A stretch of 64,000 bases of DNA from Omphalotus guepiniiformis (lineage: Eukaryota > Basidiomycota > Agaricomycetes > Agaricales > Omphalotaceae): assembly GCA_028554645.1 (NCBI GenBank), contig JAQOOI010000078.1, forward strand, positions 620,001-684,000, in the 5' to 3' direction. The position numbers were made by a program, and so were the translations under genes. Shown here piece after piece: positions 45,580 to 58,271 of the stretch (positions within the stretch are counted from its first letter, which is position 1; each line of letters begins with the position of its first letter). The notes under the pieces were generated by a model. That model worked only from the letters and a program-made list of their open reading frames with translations, was not told the origin of the DNA and searched no databases.

Positions 45580-45788
45580 TGTAAGGGTTCGGTCTATGAC
45601 CATGGCCTTTCGTAGATATTATATAATGTAAAACTCACCCTTTCTTGCGTGTCTCATTTTGTATCGCATATATTCCTGTCGTCGGGAGCTTTGTATACTG
45701 GTCGAATGAACGCCATCTTCTCGGCCCAAAACTCGCTTTCCTCTTGATTCTTTTCGGCCGTCTAGCAAGGGTCTTCGTAGCCCTCACA
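45580..45788 (+). repeat. 3' LTR
   Basis: 209 bp; I found no difference from the 5' LTR when comparing base by base. Confidence 0.97.
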
Positions 45789-46345
45789 ATATGATCACTT
45801 GTGAGCTCGAAGGTTAAGCTTAAGTTCATTGGGTCTATGTGAGCACAAACTGCGCATACTATTCATGTGCAACAAATGTATGTATTCGGTTTCTTTTCTA
45901 GCAACACTGATAGAGTAGACATCAGTTGCAGATGTTCTAAGAATGATGGTAACAGTCACAAGAACTGGGAGGCCTTCCCTCCACATGATGTTTACCAGAC
46001 TTACGGATTTCCTTGATGCGTATTCGAATTTTTGGATATCACTGACTCGGAAGTGCCTCGTGAACCGTGGAACTCGGGACTTGCCAGAGAGTTGGTGTCC
46101 TGGTGGCACTGCACCGGCGTGCTCACTGCTTTGCATGAACGTAAAGTGGGCTTATAAGGTACATAGTTCCGCGAGAAACACCTGCATACTGGTGATTAAT
46201 CTGATTTTTCAAGGTTCAAGGGTCCGCTCACGTTCACGCAAGCCGTATGAAGGGTCCTGATGATGAACGGCAGTACCGTCCTTTGCTGCCCAACATTTTC
46301 AGAATATCCATACAGCCGCCTCTAAGTCCTTTTCAAAATATGTAC
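45789..46345. repeat. Diverged repeat unit, copy B, right part
   Basis: Continuation of the unit split by the retrotransposon; matches about 29715-30350. It begins with the second ATATG target duplication and ends next to F-box copy 3. No intact reading frame. Confidence 0.7.
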
Positions 46346-46364
46346 GATTTCAGCTCAAAGAAAT

Positions 46365-48082
46365 TTACACTTCTATAGCTTCCAGTCCTTCGAACCGCAA
46401 ATCAAACATCCGAGCATGGTCTAGCACTGACTGGTATCTCCCTTGCTCAACCTGCAAGACCTTCAAGCGTGTAACTTCGGAATGGCCAGCCCTCGGCATG
46501 ACTCGCGACTCAAGCATATCCAGAAATGCGTCGTCATTACATGTTTTCGTCCCGCGAACGTCAAGGAATTCGAGTTTTGGAAGGATAGGGCGTTTGTCGA
46601 GGTCATGCCGTAGTGCATAGAAGACGGTATCGTCAATCCCAATCCTCGAGTCCAGGGCAAGGTTTTGTATAGAGGCAGGAAGAGATTTCAAAAGGGCGGC
46701 AAACTTGTGGGACTCTAGCTGCAGATTGCTTAGAAATAAAGTGCGCAGAGGAGAGCCTGAGCGTCGAATGAAATTCTGAAACGCGGCCAAGTCAGTAAGT
46801 TGTTGTGAGAGACCCATAAGCCATAGTTCCTGGAGACACGGTGCATATAAAGCGTTCAAGATCTCTTCAAAAGAGAGCGGTGCGGCTCTATATTTCTCTT
46901 CGAGTATGAGCGTCTGAAGAGATAGCATCTGCAAGGGAGTTCGAGCAGGATCCGAACTGAATGCGACATCCTGTAAACTGCAATATCGAAGATTTGGCAT
47001 GCGAGAGAGAAGGTCCAAGTGGTACTTGTTGTTAATGTTCTGTCGCCGACCGATGCGCGAACTCCACCGGAACTCGCGCAGCTGCGACCAAGGTAGCGCA
47101 AGATCACTGAGAGCGAGGTCTGCATTACCTCCTAACACCAATCTCTCCAGCGCAGGAGCGAACTCGAAAACATCAACAAGAGCGAACTCTGGATGCTTCC
47201 TAGGCAAGTTGATTTGAAGCTCCTGTAGTGACTGTAGGGATCCCTTGACCGTATTGAGTACCAGCAGCTCACTATGAGACAATTGTAGTCGCAAAATCTT
47301 CCAGCGCTGTGATGTAGAGAACATGATGGCAAGAGGCGGGTAATTCTGCATAATGCGGGTATTTTTGATGGATGAGCTGCCTTCGGATTGGACGTGCAAG
47401 GTGATAGGATAGTTACCGGTGCGTTGTACTTGAAGCGCTAACAGAGACATCTCCGTCCAATTGCGGGTACTCTCGGCGTGCGCGTATGGCAAGGGTTGCA
47501 AGTCTAGATACACAAACGACCACAGGGAAGAAAGGGATGTGGCATAATGTCTCCAGGATCGGCAAACCTGCGCTAAAGTCCAAGGTGGTTTGGCATGGTA
47601 GGCATGGTAGGCAGGGTTTAAATCTTCATCTTCATCGAGTTCAGTGAGATCAGGCGGATTGTGGCTTAGCGTGAAGATCAAATTGAGCACATCCCCTGGA
47701 AGGCGACGAATAGGATGAAGAACTGTCTTGTACTTTTCTAGAAATCCCTGAACGTTGCCTCGTTCTTGAGACAAAGCCTGAATGCTGCTCTGCAATCGCG
47801 CGATTTGTGTGTCGAGATGGTCACAATACTTTTCGGCCTCCATGTATTGCTGGCGCAGGTCGTGTTCTACAACCTGGAGGGGTGGGTCGTTCGACTGTAG
47901 CAGTAATCTAACGTCTTCCTTCAACGCCGGATCTGAAATATCTGTCCTTGTAGTATCCACGAGAGTGAAACCACATTGTGGACAAGCGCACAATTCGCGA
48001 GGAAATACTTCGTCAAATACTGACATAGAAATACAGAGTCAATACAGATTTCCATGGATAGTTCTGACTTACAATCATCCAT
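46365..48082 (-). CDS. CxC-type F-box protein, copy 3
   Basis: Two exons on the minus strand: 48073-48082 (10 nt, M-D-D plus one base) and 46365-48019, giving 555 codons (554 residues). Same layout as the copies at 7655 and 37704: CACPQCGFT, a coiled coil (DTQIARLQSSIQALSQE), an F-box (LHPIRRLPGDVLNLIFTLS, then LAQVCRSWRHYATSLSSLW) and a Leu-rich C-terminus. It is closer by eye to copy 2 than to copy 1. The upstream region keeps the shared motif (GTCACAGCACG near 48160 on the minus strand). There is no LENG1 copy downstream; the split repeat unit lies there. Probably an SCF adaptor; substrate unknown. Confidence 0.9.
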
Positions 48083-48666
48083 ATAACCTGGAAAATTCGC
48101 AACAAGTTAATGCAGTACCGAGAAGAGCAGAGCATGTAACGGCTCAGTAAGACGTCACGCGCCTGCGTGCTGTGACACGTCACCTCCTTCCTTCCTTCCT
48201 GACCCTACCACCATCGCGTACCGCTACTGGGCTCCGACGAAAGCCTCACAGTTCGTTGGCATACATACGAAACTAGATGAAGTAGAAGGCCGCACGGTTT
48301 AAAGCTAGATTACCGGAACAGTGAAGGATACGGACGAAACTCTGCTGGTCGAGGCTAAGTACTACATCATCTTTCCTTATGCTGTTTCTTCCTCTTACTC
48401 AGGGGCAGTCACTTCACGAACGCAAAGAAATAGGAGACTAGAATGTCACGAGCAGAGATTGTATTGTGATAGATAGTAAAAGAGTGGAGATGACATACAA
48501 AGTGGAGAATAGTCATTACAGTAAAACATGATGATGATGATAGAAAATGCCAGTAGCAGAAAATACGATACATGAATAGAGAGTACATTGAAGCAAATGC
48601 ATGATCAGAAAAGACATACAGATCCAAATCCAAATCCAAACAAAATCGTAAACTTCAGGTCATAAA
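48083..48666. other. Intergenic, F-box copy 3 promoter and GCN2 3' region
   Basis: The first ~100 bp match the promoters of the other two CxC F-box copies. A short (CCTT)n run lies near 48187. The rest is A/T-rich 3' flank of GCN2. No gene seen. Confidence 0.5.
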
Positions 48667-51600
48667 TCAAGTGTTCTTGAGATTCACCAAACCCACCCTT
48701 TCTTCTTTGACCGCAACAATCAATAACCACCCACACCCTTCACTCTTCTTCCTTGCTATTGCCTCTCGCACCTGCTGTGCATAGCCAACGCTAATGAACT
48801 CGCCTACCACTCCCTTCCACGCATCCTCATCAGTGATCCACGCGGTACCGCGCGTCAAAATCTCGAACAACGAAGGAGATACGTCGATTGCCATTACCGG
48901 CATACCGGTGGCCCCAAGGAACGTCGACTTGATTTCGGACGAAAGCGCGTAGGCTGAATGCAAAGTCGCGACTATTAGACCTTATGTACATAACGAGAAG
49001 GACCAGTCGACGCACCTCTGTCCAAGAAAAGCTGCTTAACTTGCCTCCGCTGCTTCTTCGCATCCTGCGGGAGATATAACTGCACATCTGAAGCCAAACC
49101 ACCAGACGCAAGAGGCGCTCTAGTAGTCTGAGACACTCCCACAAACCCAGAGGCCATAGAAGCAGGTGCAGAGGAAGTCGATAGATCAACTCGTTGTTGC
49201 TCTGCAATCTCATGTTGAAGCCAAGGAATCAGATCCTGTCGCGAGACTTCATGCAAGGAAAGCGAAATCATGAGAAACCATTCTCAAGAGGTTGAACAGT
49301 ATATATACCTTCATATTCAGTTCCCTTGAGGATGCTCTTCACTTTGAACACAGTCAAATCCGCTCTACCGGCACGAGGTCGAGGATAGACAGTAAACCTA
49401 GAGCAATCGTCAGTGAACATGAAATCTGACGGAATTGAGGTAAGACATACAATATACCCTCCCTCGCACACATGTCGAGGTGATTCTCTTGCAGAACATC
49501 GGACAACCCTGATTCATACAGCAGATCGGCACTAATGTTATGTTTCCATAGCCAGGCAGCTACTTCCAGGCGCTCTGAAAGGTACCCAGGCTGATAAGAG
49601 ATGACATATACGTCACATCTTCTAGGGCTCCAGAACCCAAACGAGCGAGCTTCCTTGATAAGAGACTGAACAGAAGTGCTCTGGAAGACAGCAAGACTTA
49701 TGACGAGCTTCTCCACGTCAATTTGCAGACCGAAAGCAAACGTTGGCTGGGTCGTCTTTGTCTTTGGTTGGGCGAATTGTGAGATTAGGTTGTCGTAGCT
49801 GAGATTTTAGAGCGTCAATAACGATTCGAAACTTTCAAGGTGAGTGACTAACCGGCCACCCGCAGCTATTACTTCGGTCCGCCTAGACCTCTTCGCAACC
49901 TCGACAAGGACGCCGTCCTTGAAGTGGGTGAAGTAGGTACCAAGCATAAGTGGACGGAAGATGATCGGTTTCGAAACTCCCGCGCTCGCAGCGTGTTGAA
50001 TAGTCGCCTTCATCTCTTCAATCGCAGGTCGCATTTGTTCAACCAGAGAGGGGTTGACCTTCTCCAGTCTAGACATCACTCCATCAATATCTTCATCTAG
50101 AAGCGAATGAGTAAAGTGAGGACGATTTCGGTGCGCATAACTCATCTGCTTCGGACAACACCTCTAGCTCATCCACTACACTACGTAGTAACCCCTTCTT
50201 CAGCAGCAATGCCTTCTTCTGGGGAGAAGAAGACTTGGGCTGCTGTATAATATCTAGCACAGTACTCTGCTGAGCAGCGGGTATACGTGCAAGTGCAAGA
50301 GCGATAACTTTTTATGGAACATATTAGTGACAGCTATACCGACAATAAGGACAGATCATAATTGAAGAGTGAGATACATGCAGCTCGTAAGTCGGCACCA
50401 GGTTCGGGAAGTTCTCCAGAATATCATGAGCAACCGCGAGGACTTCTGCGCCAGCGGCAATGGGGCCATGTGTGACGTCTGGGGTAATGATATCGAAGAT
50501 GCCCGCCTTCCAAACCTTGGGATGACCAGGAACGGCACTACAACAGTCATGTAAGCACCGAGCGTCATAGGAAAAGAAGACATGAAACATACTATGGCCG
50601 ATATATATTCGACAAATGATATCGCTTGATTCTCTGGCTGCTCTCACGCGCTGCGAGCCTCGCAAATGGCACAATGAGATTGTTGGGTAGGACGACCACC
50701 TCGCCGTGTCGGTCGATGAACGAAGCATGAGTTTTCTCTTCAGTGGTGGAGGACAGCGGGAGAAGCAAGGGCGGTTCCATGTCAACAGCCCCGTGCAGTC
50801 TGAAGATTGCCACTAGACGCTCCCGTACAACAACATTCAAAGGCGCATGGTCTGGTAGTTCTGCCTCTTGATCGTACAAATATCCACGAACGGGTTTGGG
50901 AGGATGGTTGAAGAGTGCCGATAGCACGGTCTGAACATGTGGGGAATCCGGTTTAGCTGAAGTCACAGCACATCGAGTCAGAAAAACAGTTTTCGTAAAC
51001 AGCATGCCACTCACTCATCATTCGAAGAGCACCCCTAAAGTATTCATCCTCAAGCCTAGGAGGCAGCAAAGGACTTTGAGACAGCTCCAGAGCACTCGGA
51101 CGAGCATCTGGTTCGTGCTGTAGCAGCCACGTAATGACTACCCAGACAAGTGAGCACAGGCCAGCACGTCGGCGAAATGATTAGCTTACTCTCTCGCTGT
51201 CTCGTAAGGCTGGGATCCCAACCTTGCGGGAATTGTATATCTGGTTTCCGAAGGTTCTCAATGACAGCAATGCGCTCAGAGCTGGTGAAGAATCTGTAGT
51301 TCATCTCGAAAAAGACAATCTATAAAGACGTAGACAGTTAGCGAGCGTCAGAAGAGGAAGCTCAGAACTCTTACACCGAGACTATACATATCCGCCTTTG
51401 AATGATCTGTCGGCTTTTTCTTCCTGCTTTGAACTTCAGGTGCGATGTACAGCCTCGTTCCAACCTCTGTTGAGTGTATCAGTAAACAAGCACTGCCCAA
51501 CAACATGAACACTGACCTAACGTCATGTCTGCTTGCGGTGCTATTGCACGAAGTGTAACGTCGGAAGGTTCAACTGCTGCTAGACTGGAAGTCGCCAGAC

Positions 51601-54600
51601 CAAAGTCACCGACTTTAAAGCCGCCGTCAATTTCTGCAACAACTGTCGGAGTGCGAGATGCCGTACCTTTACAGTCACCATTTCCATCTGCATTCCACAA
51701 AATATATCAACGTCACTTCATTGACAAGAATACCGTAATGACATACCAATGAAGATATTCGTGAGCTTGATATCACGGTGCAGCTAAAAGCAATTCATTA
51801 TCATTATGTAGAAAAGAGGGCTGGTCTTTAATGGCTCAGGATCCCTAGGGTCGACATGTGTACCAGTGCATCGACGATTTGCTGAAACAGTCGCCAAGCT
51901 TCATCCTCGGTAATTCCTTCATCCACGCGCTGAATGACTGTTCAGCTGCAGGAAAAGTTAGCAGACAAGATCCCTCACCTCTTTCAAAGTCTGTTGCTCG
52001 ACGAATTCCTGGTATCGAGGCCTTAGTGGAGGATCTACACGAGAAAAGAATAGTCTCACCATCTGAATGTAAAGCGTACGCTGCAAAGACCGCGGCATCG
52101 ACTGCTGCGTAATTGTAGGCGTTGTGAACACTTTGCTAGTAGCCAATGCATCACCATCGCTGTCCGTGTCCTCCTCAGAGGTTTCAGAGGTTGGCGAAGA
52201 CGATGAAGACCTCGTGAAATGAATACTAGGAAAAGACCTCTTCGAAGCCTCCCTGTCATCCAAATCATCCAGGCTGAAAATGAATCCTTCATCCGCACTC
52301 GTTGTGCGGCTTCGGCTGCGGCTGTTTGAATTCGAGTTGGGCACGGATGTCAACCCGCCCACAGTGCCCCAGTCACTGTCTTCATCGTCTGACGCTGCCG
52401 TTGAAGACGGCTCCGAGGTCTCGACCCAGGTCGTGTAGTACCGCACGATGAAGCGATGAGAAAGACGGCTGAGGGCGTTGACTTCCCTGAAAATCTTCAT
52501 GTCGCTCTGTTGAGTACGTAGATGGACCTTCTTGACTATACGAAAGCATAAGAGAAAACATTCTCTAGCGACAAGTCAAGAACGCACCAGCATAGATTCG
52601 ACCATCAATCTTGTTTCGGGCTTTGACAACAGAGCCAAAGGCACCTTTGCCCTAGGGCGAACCAACGTGCATTAGCCTAAGCATGAAGACAAGTGAAAAA
52701 CCACGTACCAAGAGCTCCAACTCTTCCCAATCCTCCTTCCATCTACTCGTGTGCCTGAGGCCCATAGGCCGAAAGTAATCAATTTCAGGCGAACTGCTGA
52801 CAAAGTTGGGAGCCATTGGGGTTCGCAAGTCTAAAAATCGATGTAAGAATATACCACTAGAAAAAGTAAACCGACAATGTACCTCCTGTCAGTGTTACTG
52901 TAGAGCCGCTTCGTGCACGACCATTGACAGAGGTCTCGGAAAGTTCGGCGAGCAATGAAAGGCAGGAAACATGACTTTTCTTGGGAGGGAGGAGCATGTT
53001 AAGCGCGTGATGCTGCAACGAGGACGAAATAGTTGCTGGAGTGAAATCAACATCAAGTGTGAGTGAGATGTCCAAAACGATGTACTCACTAGACTTGAAA
53101 GCAGTATGGATATCGGAGTATCGCTGTGTGACGTCGAGGCCAAGCAGCATCTGCATGAAAACGATGCCCACAGAGTGGATGTCTCTGTGGCGGGTGTAAA
53201 GAAGGGAGGACTCATTCTTGACGTCCTTTGACAACCTATCTTGACGTAAAACAGAGATATTCAAATACAGGAAGAACGACCTACCAGGCGTCAGGAATTT
53301 GAGGTTCGTCGTTATTGATCACAATGTCCACTCGGAATGGGTTTGATTTATGCAAATCAAGTAGTCGCGTCCTATACGCGACTTTGAACAATTTGATCAG
53401 CTTCGAGAATGCAGGGGAATCGCGTGAAGACAATCCGATGGAGCGAGGGGTAATGCCTAAGACTACTCAGCAAGCAATAACTCTGGAAGAATTTCTAATA
53501 CACTACCTCGATGCACTATGTCCCTGGCGTGAATAGCGTTGAGGCCAGATAGGATTTGTGCGAGATAGTCCTGGATGGTATGTCATGAGATGATCATCCC
53601 AAGGCAAGAGTTATGAAGTGACTAACCGATGCACGCTCTTCTCGTAAAGAATCACAATCTTCCAAGACATCTTGAAGGGTCAGCGCCGGTGATTGTTCAC
53701 ACAGAATGGTCAACTGAGAGGGAGCATTCGAGTTCGGAAGGTTCAACTTCACAGCCAATATGCGGACGACATTCTCATGTTTGATCAAAGTTAAACGTTG
53801 AATCTCGTTCTCGACCTGCTTAAGCTTCTTCCGCCCTATTTCACCTTCAGATATGGAAACGCGGAAAAATATCGAAAGATCGTTACCTTGACTTGTTGAA
53901 TAATAAGGAGTGTCAAATGTGACTACGTGTAGCTCGAGAGGTAAAGATACGTTGACATCGTCGCATATGGGATCCGCAGCATACAGCACGCCTAAGCAAT
54001 CTGATAGACCGAGTCAATAACAAGATAACCGCATACACAGAAGGCCAAGTACCGTTACGAGGGTGGAAGAACTTCACAGTATTGAAATGAACACCGTTGA
54101 ACTCGATCTCTTCGGCGAAAGACTCCGTAGGTGTATCACCAGACATTGGAACCTCTGTTGCTGCAGAGTTAGCCCTCCTGCGAGCCATGTACTGCTTCTC
54201 CTTGGCTAGCCGTTGCTTCGCAGCATCCAACCTGATCTGCTCATCCAATTCCTGCGCCAACCTATTCGCTCTCTCGAGTTCTTGCTGGGCTTCCTCTACA
54301 GCCTTCAGTTTACGAGCCTGGATTACGGAGAAATGAGAAAGAGGTAACATCCAGGAAACTCGGGGTATAGAACCTTCTCTTCATCCTCGGCTCGTTGATT
54401 CATCTGAAGAGCAAGAGAGCCAGGAGCTTCAACCGTCAGCGTCAGATTATCATTCATCCACTCTTGACAAAATGTGACAATCTGCCAACGTTTTGTGAGC
54501 GTGCAAGATAGCAATACATACATGACGTGAAACACACCTCCATAACCATCTCTGACCCAGTGTGAGCTCGAACTTCCGTCTGAATAGCATGGGACAACTT

Positions 54601-54970
54601 TGCTACTTGATCATTATTTAAACCAGATATGGGTTTCTGGATCGTGAACGTGGGGTTTGCACGCGTTGGGTATGACTTTGGAAAACTACCGAGGAAGGTC
54701 TATTTCACTGATTTCATCAAAAACGACATGCCACTTACATTACATGCAAATTAAAACATATCTTCTGTGAATCGAGGTGAGGCACTCGGATGCTAAATTC
54801 CGGGAGGCTTGCAACGCCCTATCGTAGCGTTAGCTTCGCCACCACATCAGCTGAGATAGTCGAACGGCTACCTTCCAGGCCTTGGTGGGTGGGGTTTCGA
54901 TAAAATCTTCGGCGTAGATGGATTTCAGCGCAGTAAGTTCGTTTTGCTGTAGTTCCTCGGTTGATTCCAT
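48667..54970 (-). CDS. GCN2: eIF2-alpha kinase GCN2
   Basis: A large multi-intron gene on the minus strand, start near 54970 (MESTEELQQNELTALKSIYA), stop at 48667. Domain order is that of GCN2: an RWD domain (about 54970-54400), a charged coiled linker (QARKLKAVEEAQQELERANR, about 54330), a pseudokinase (53990-52900, DIHSVGIVFMQMLLG), then the active kinase with GKGAFGSVVKAR, YAVKKVHLRT, HRDIKLTNIF (about 51765) and VGDFGLAT (about 51625), and a Ser/Asp-rich insert in the N-lobe (about 52140-52430). A HisRS-like domain (51000-49800) and a C-terminal anticodon-binding/ribosome region follow (CDVYVISYQPGYLSERLEVA, ending VGLVNLKNT). It senses uncharged tRNA and phosphorylates eIF2alpha during amino-acid starvation. 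Individual exon joins were not all resolved. Confidence 0.93.
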
Positions 54971-55479
54971 GGTAGTGTAGAAAATGTATTGAGAAGGGGA
55001 GGACCTCACGGCCTCAGCAACTCAATTCTCCATGGTGGCCACCGCTACGATGGAAATGAAGAACAAGAAAAAGAAGTGGTAAAGAAAAGAGAAAGGGCCA
55101 AAGAGTACCTTTGAAGAGTCACAATACATGGTCACGATTTTACAGACTCCGCTATCTCCTCTAGTCATGCAAATCCGCGCGCTTATCTTATCTTACGGAA
55201 TCAAATACAACACGCGGACCAGCGGAGGATGGATTGGAAATCCTCAGAAAATGTGCTTTGAACAGATAGACGACATCGATTCTTTTCATTCTACTGCGAT
55301 ATGAATCAGGTGAGAGCTAGGATGCTATAAGATTGTCCATTTGAAGAAAGCTACACTCAATATTCACTAGTTTTGGACCCATCAATGTCAAATATCCCAC
55401 AGAAAACGTGTTCATAGGGGTAAGTGAACGTGTCAATGGGAAATATCACAACAATGCATGCAGGCATCTTACGGTATCA
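54971..55479. other. Intergenic, GCN2 promoter
   Basis: About 500 bp between the GCN2 start and the P450 stop (same strand). No upstream ORF motif was studied in detail; no other gene is seen. Confidence 0.5.
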
Positions 55480-58271
55480 TTACTCTTCCAGTAGCTCCAC
55501 AACAAGAGGTAGGCCTTTCTCCTCGATTACTTGGTTGCCTTCCGCCCTTCTAACCGAGGGCGAGATTATTTGTGACAGGTTCCAAACGATTTCTTCCTTT
55601 GTCGGTGTGAAACGCAGCCGCAGGAGAAGCGTCGCAAGGATAATTTCTTCAATAAACAACATCAGGGCGCGTCATTGAGAGAAACACGAGGCCTAAACAT
55701 ACTCATCTCGATTTGTGCAAATTTGTATCCTCTGGTAGGGGAAAGGGCGGCAAGATTTCAATGTCAGGCTTTGTCGTGCTGATTTCAAAATGATCGCAAG
55801 AACACGACTTACATGCATGACCTGCCGCCACCTAAAAACGAGAGCCTTGAAAGACATCAGGTGGTGAGTGCTACATAGGCCTCGGATCCGAATGCCGCAA
55901 CTGTAATATACTCACATTCCAGCATAGATCCCAGGTAGCCGCGTATTCGCGGGGAACTTCAAGTCTGTCTCGGACAACCACCTCTCAGGTTTCCACTCCT
56001 TCGCATCCGCACCCCAAATTGACTCGAGGCGATTCGCCCCTGCAATCCCTACGAAAATGGTCGTCCCAACCGGTACAATGACAGAGGCTTCACTACCACC
56101 ATCAGAAGTGTATATAAGCGTCCTCTCTTTTACGCAGCTACCCGAACCTGAACGTTAGAAACACGCTACAAGAATTGTTCTAAGTACAAGGGAACTTACG
56201 TTCGGCGGACGAATGGTACAGGCGGATACCTGCCATGCTGGAGTTAACCCACAAGCCATTGTCACTAATGAACGAACGTTGGTACTTACAACCGAAGGGT
56301 CTCCTTAATAACTGAATCTAACCAAGGCAGCGTGCTGATGTCTTCGTACCCGAGGCGAGAGGTCGTCTCGCTAGAACCATATATAGCCGTTCTAACTTCT
56401 TCGCGTACCTTCAGAACACATACATTCAGTTGGTTGATACGCGGCAATAAATGCAGTACACAATGGCAGTCCACACACCTTCTCCTGCACATCCGGATGA
56501 ATAGATAACATATACAGTATCCTCGCCAAAGCCGAAGATGTCGTATCCTGAGCCCCAAAAATCAAAACACTGGCCATGGGATGGACCATGTAAGTATAAC
56601 TTCCCATTGTATGGAACGAAAGCAGAGCAATACGCACGTCATCTGACCAGTAAGTTCAGAATCCGTAAGCTTCTCTTCTGCTGCGGCTGTCTCGTTCGCA
56701 CGGACTGAACATGTCATCCTGCGTTAGTATCGGCGGAGTACACTCTACAACTGGTAACAGGAGAGGCGGAGGACAAGGACTAACTCACGTAGAATGCTAA
56801 TAATGTCTTTGCTCCTAGTTCCGTCGCTCTGTAGCTCTTCCCGGTTGATAGCGCCCAGCTTCTCTCGCAGTATACCATGAGCCGTTTGGTCCATTACATC
56901 CGATATTTCCTAAAACATCAACGCTCAATCACCCGCTATTTCCGTGATGGAGCCAGAGAATAGGTATCAAAACATAGTACGCACCTTCACTTTTTGGATT
57001 GCGCGATTCGGCGTATATTCTACCAACTTTCTCCGAAACCATGGAGTACCTAAGCGCGACAGGAACGGAGCAAACTGCCGCAGGATCGAGAGTGAAAATA
57101 GAGTTGGACTGCGAGATCAATAAGCGCCATGTTACTAGACACATTGGGTATACATGAAGACCTACATCAATTCCTTGATCGCGGAAGTGTAGGGATTGTT
57201 ATGCGGGGAGTCAAGGGGGTCCTAGCATTAGTTTAGCAAACCGCGGTACAGAAGCTATGCAGAAACAGTTCCGACGTACGAAGGAATAACCCAGAACGGT
57301 CTGACCAACAGTCTCAAGTGCAACGCGGGACATCCATTCAGACATATCCAAAACACTCCCTCCATTCTTCTCGTAACTAGCTCTAGATTCTCGGGCCAGG
57401 ACATCCGTAAGCTGTAAACAAATATTCAAACAGAAGGGCACACAGTCAATGGTCAATCAAAATCAGAGATCGGAGTTGGCAGCTGGACAGCATTGATTGG
57501 ACGTCTACATACCTTTTCCGCTATTTCGTAGAATACTGGGACTAGTTCCTTCAACTGAGGTACCGAAAACACGGGAGCAACGATCTTGCGTTGGCGTTTG
57601 TGAACATCACCTTCAAGAATGCACCAAGCGCGCCGAGTCAGTCACAATACTCGCCCGCTGTATTCGGAAAGGGAGATACATGAAAGAGATACATACCAAC
57701 AGTAGCCACGAGGCCCGGTCCGAATATCACTTTGTTCGATCTGTTGGATGAACAACCGGAACGCGTCAAACGACGACTGCACCCGCTCTAGAAGGTGTTT
57801 CACATACTCTATGAAGACAGAGGTTTCCTCAAACGCATCTTGGTCTTTCACGATGATGCTCTGTAGTGCGTGGGGGTCGGAAATATATAATTGTTCGTCC
57901 TGCACGCCATCTCGGGATTAGTATTTGCTCTGCGTGAGTGACTAAGGTATGAAGGACTTACCCCAAAGAAACCGTGGACTTTCACCACACCACCGAATCG
58001 GTCTACAAGTGCTTGGTGAAAAGGAAGTCCTTTCGCATTGAACAGTTGACCCAAGTTTCCTGCTCGAAATACGCGATCAATGTCATGGACCCATGGTATA
58101 ACAACAGTTCAGTAAAGACTCGGAGAACAAAGACATACCTTTAAACCATGACTCGGATGGTGGGCCTGGAATGTGGCGGAAGGAAGAGAAGAAATACGGG
58201 TGTAGCAACCACTTGAATATACGAAAGAGAGAGTAGTACAAGATTATATCGACAACAGTGCCGGTGATCAT
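55480..58271 (-). CDS. Cytochrome P450 monooxygenase
   Basis: Multi-exon gene on the minus strand, start at 58271 (MITGTVVDIILYYSLFRIF, a membrane anchor followed by the proline hinge HIPGPPSESWFKG), stop at 55480. Seen in order: GDVHKRQRKIVAPVF (C-helix region), the I-helix oxygen-binding motif FGAQDTTSSALARIL (Gln in place of the common Gly), ExxR as KETLRLHYPPV, the PERW region (WKPERWLSETDLKFP) and the heme Cys loop FLGGGRSC, then a C-terminus ending LPLVVELLEE. It is an endoplasmic-reticulum haem-thiolate enzyme using a P450 reductase. The substrate is unknown; no biosynthetic cluster partners are next to it. About a dozen short introns; not every join was resolved. Confidence 0.9.

Larger units (their letters stand above)
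39709..45788 (+). mobile_element. Intact Ty3/gypsy LTR retrotransposon (chromovirus)
   Basis: A 6080-bp element with two 209-bp LTRs (39709-39917 and 45580-45788) that read identically base for base, beginning TGTAAGGG and ending CCCTCACA. It is flanked by a 5-bp target duplication (ATATG at 39704-39708 and 45789-45793). It has a leader, gag, pol (protease, reverse transcriptase, RNase H, integrase, chromodomain) and a polypurine tract. The domain order and chromodomain place it in the chromoviruses. Both frames are free of stops, so it may be autonomous and recently active. Its base composition is CpG-normal, unlike the older CpG-poor blocks nearby. Confidence 0.97.
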
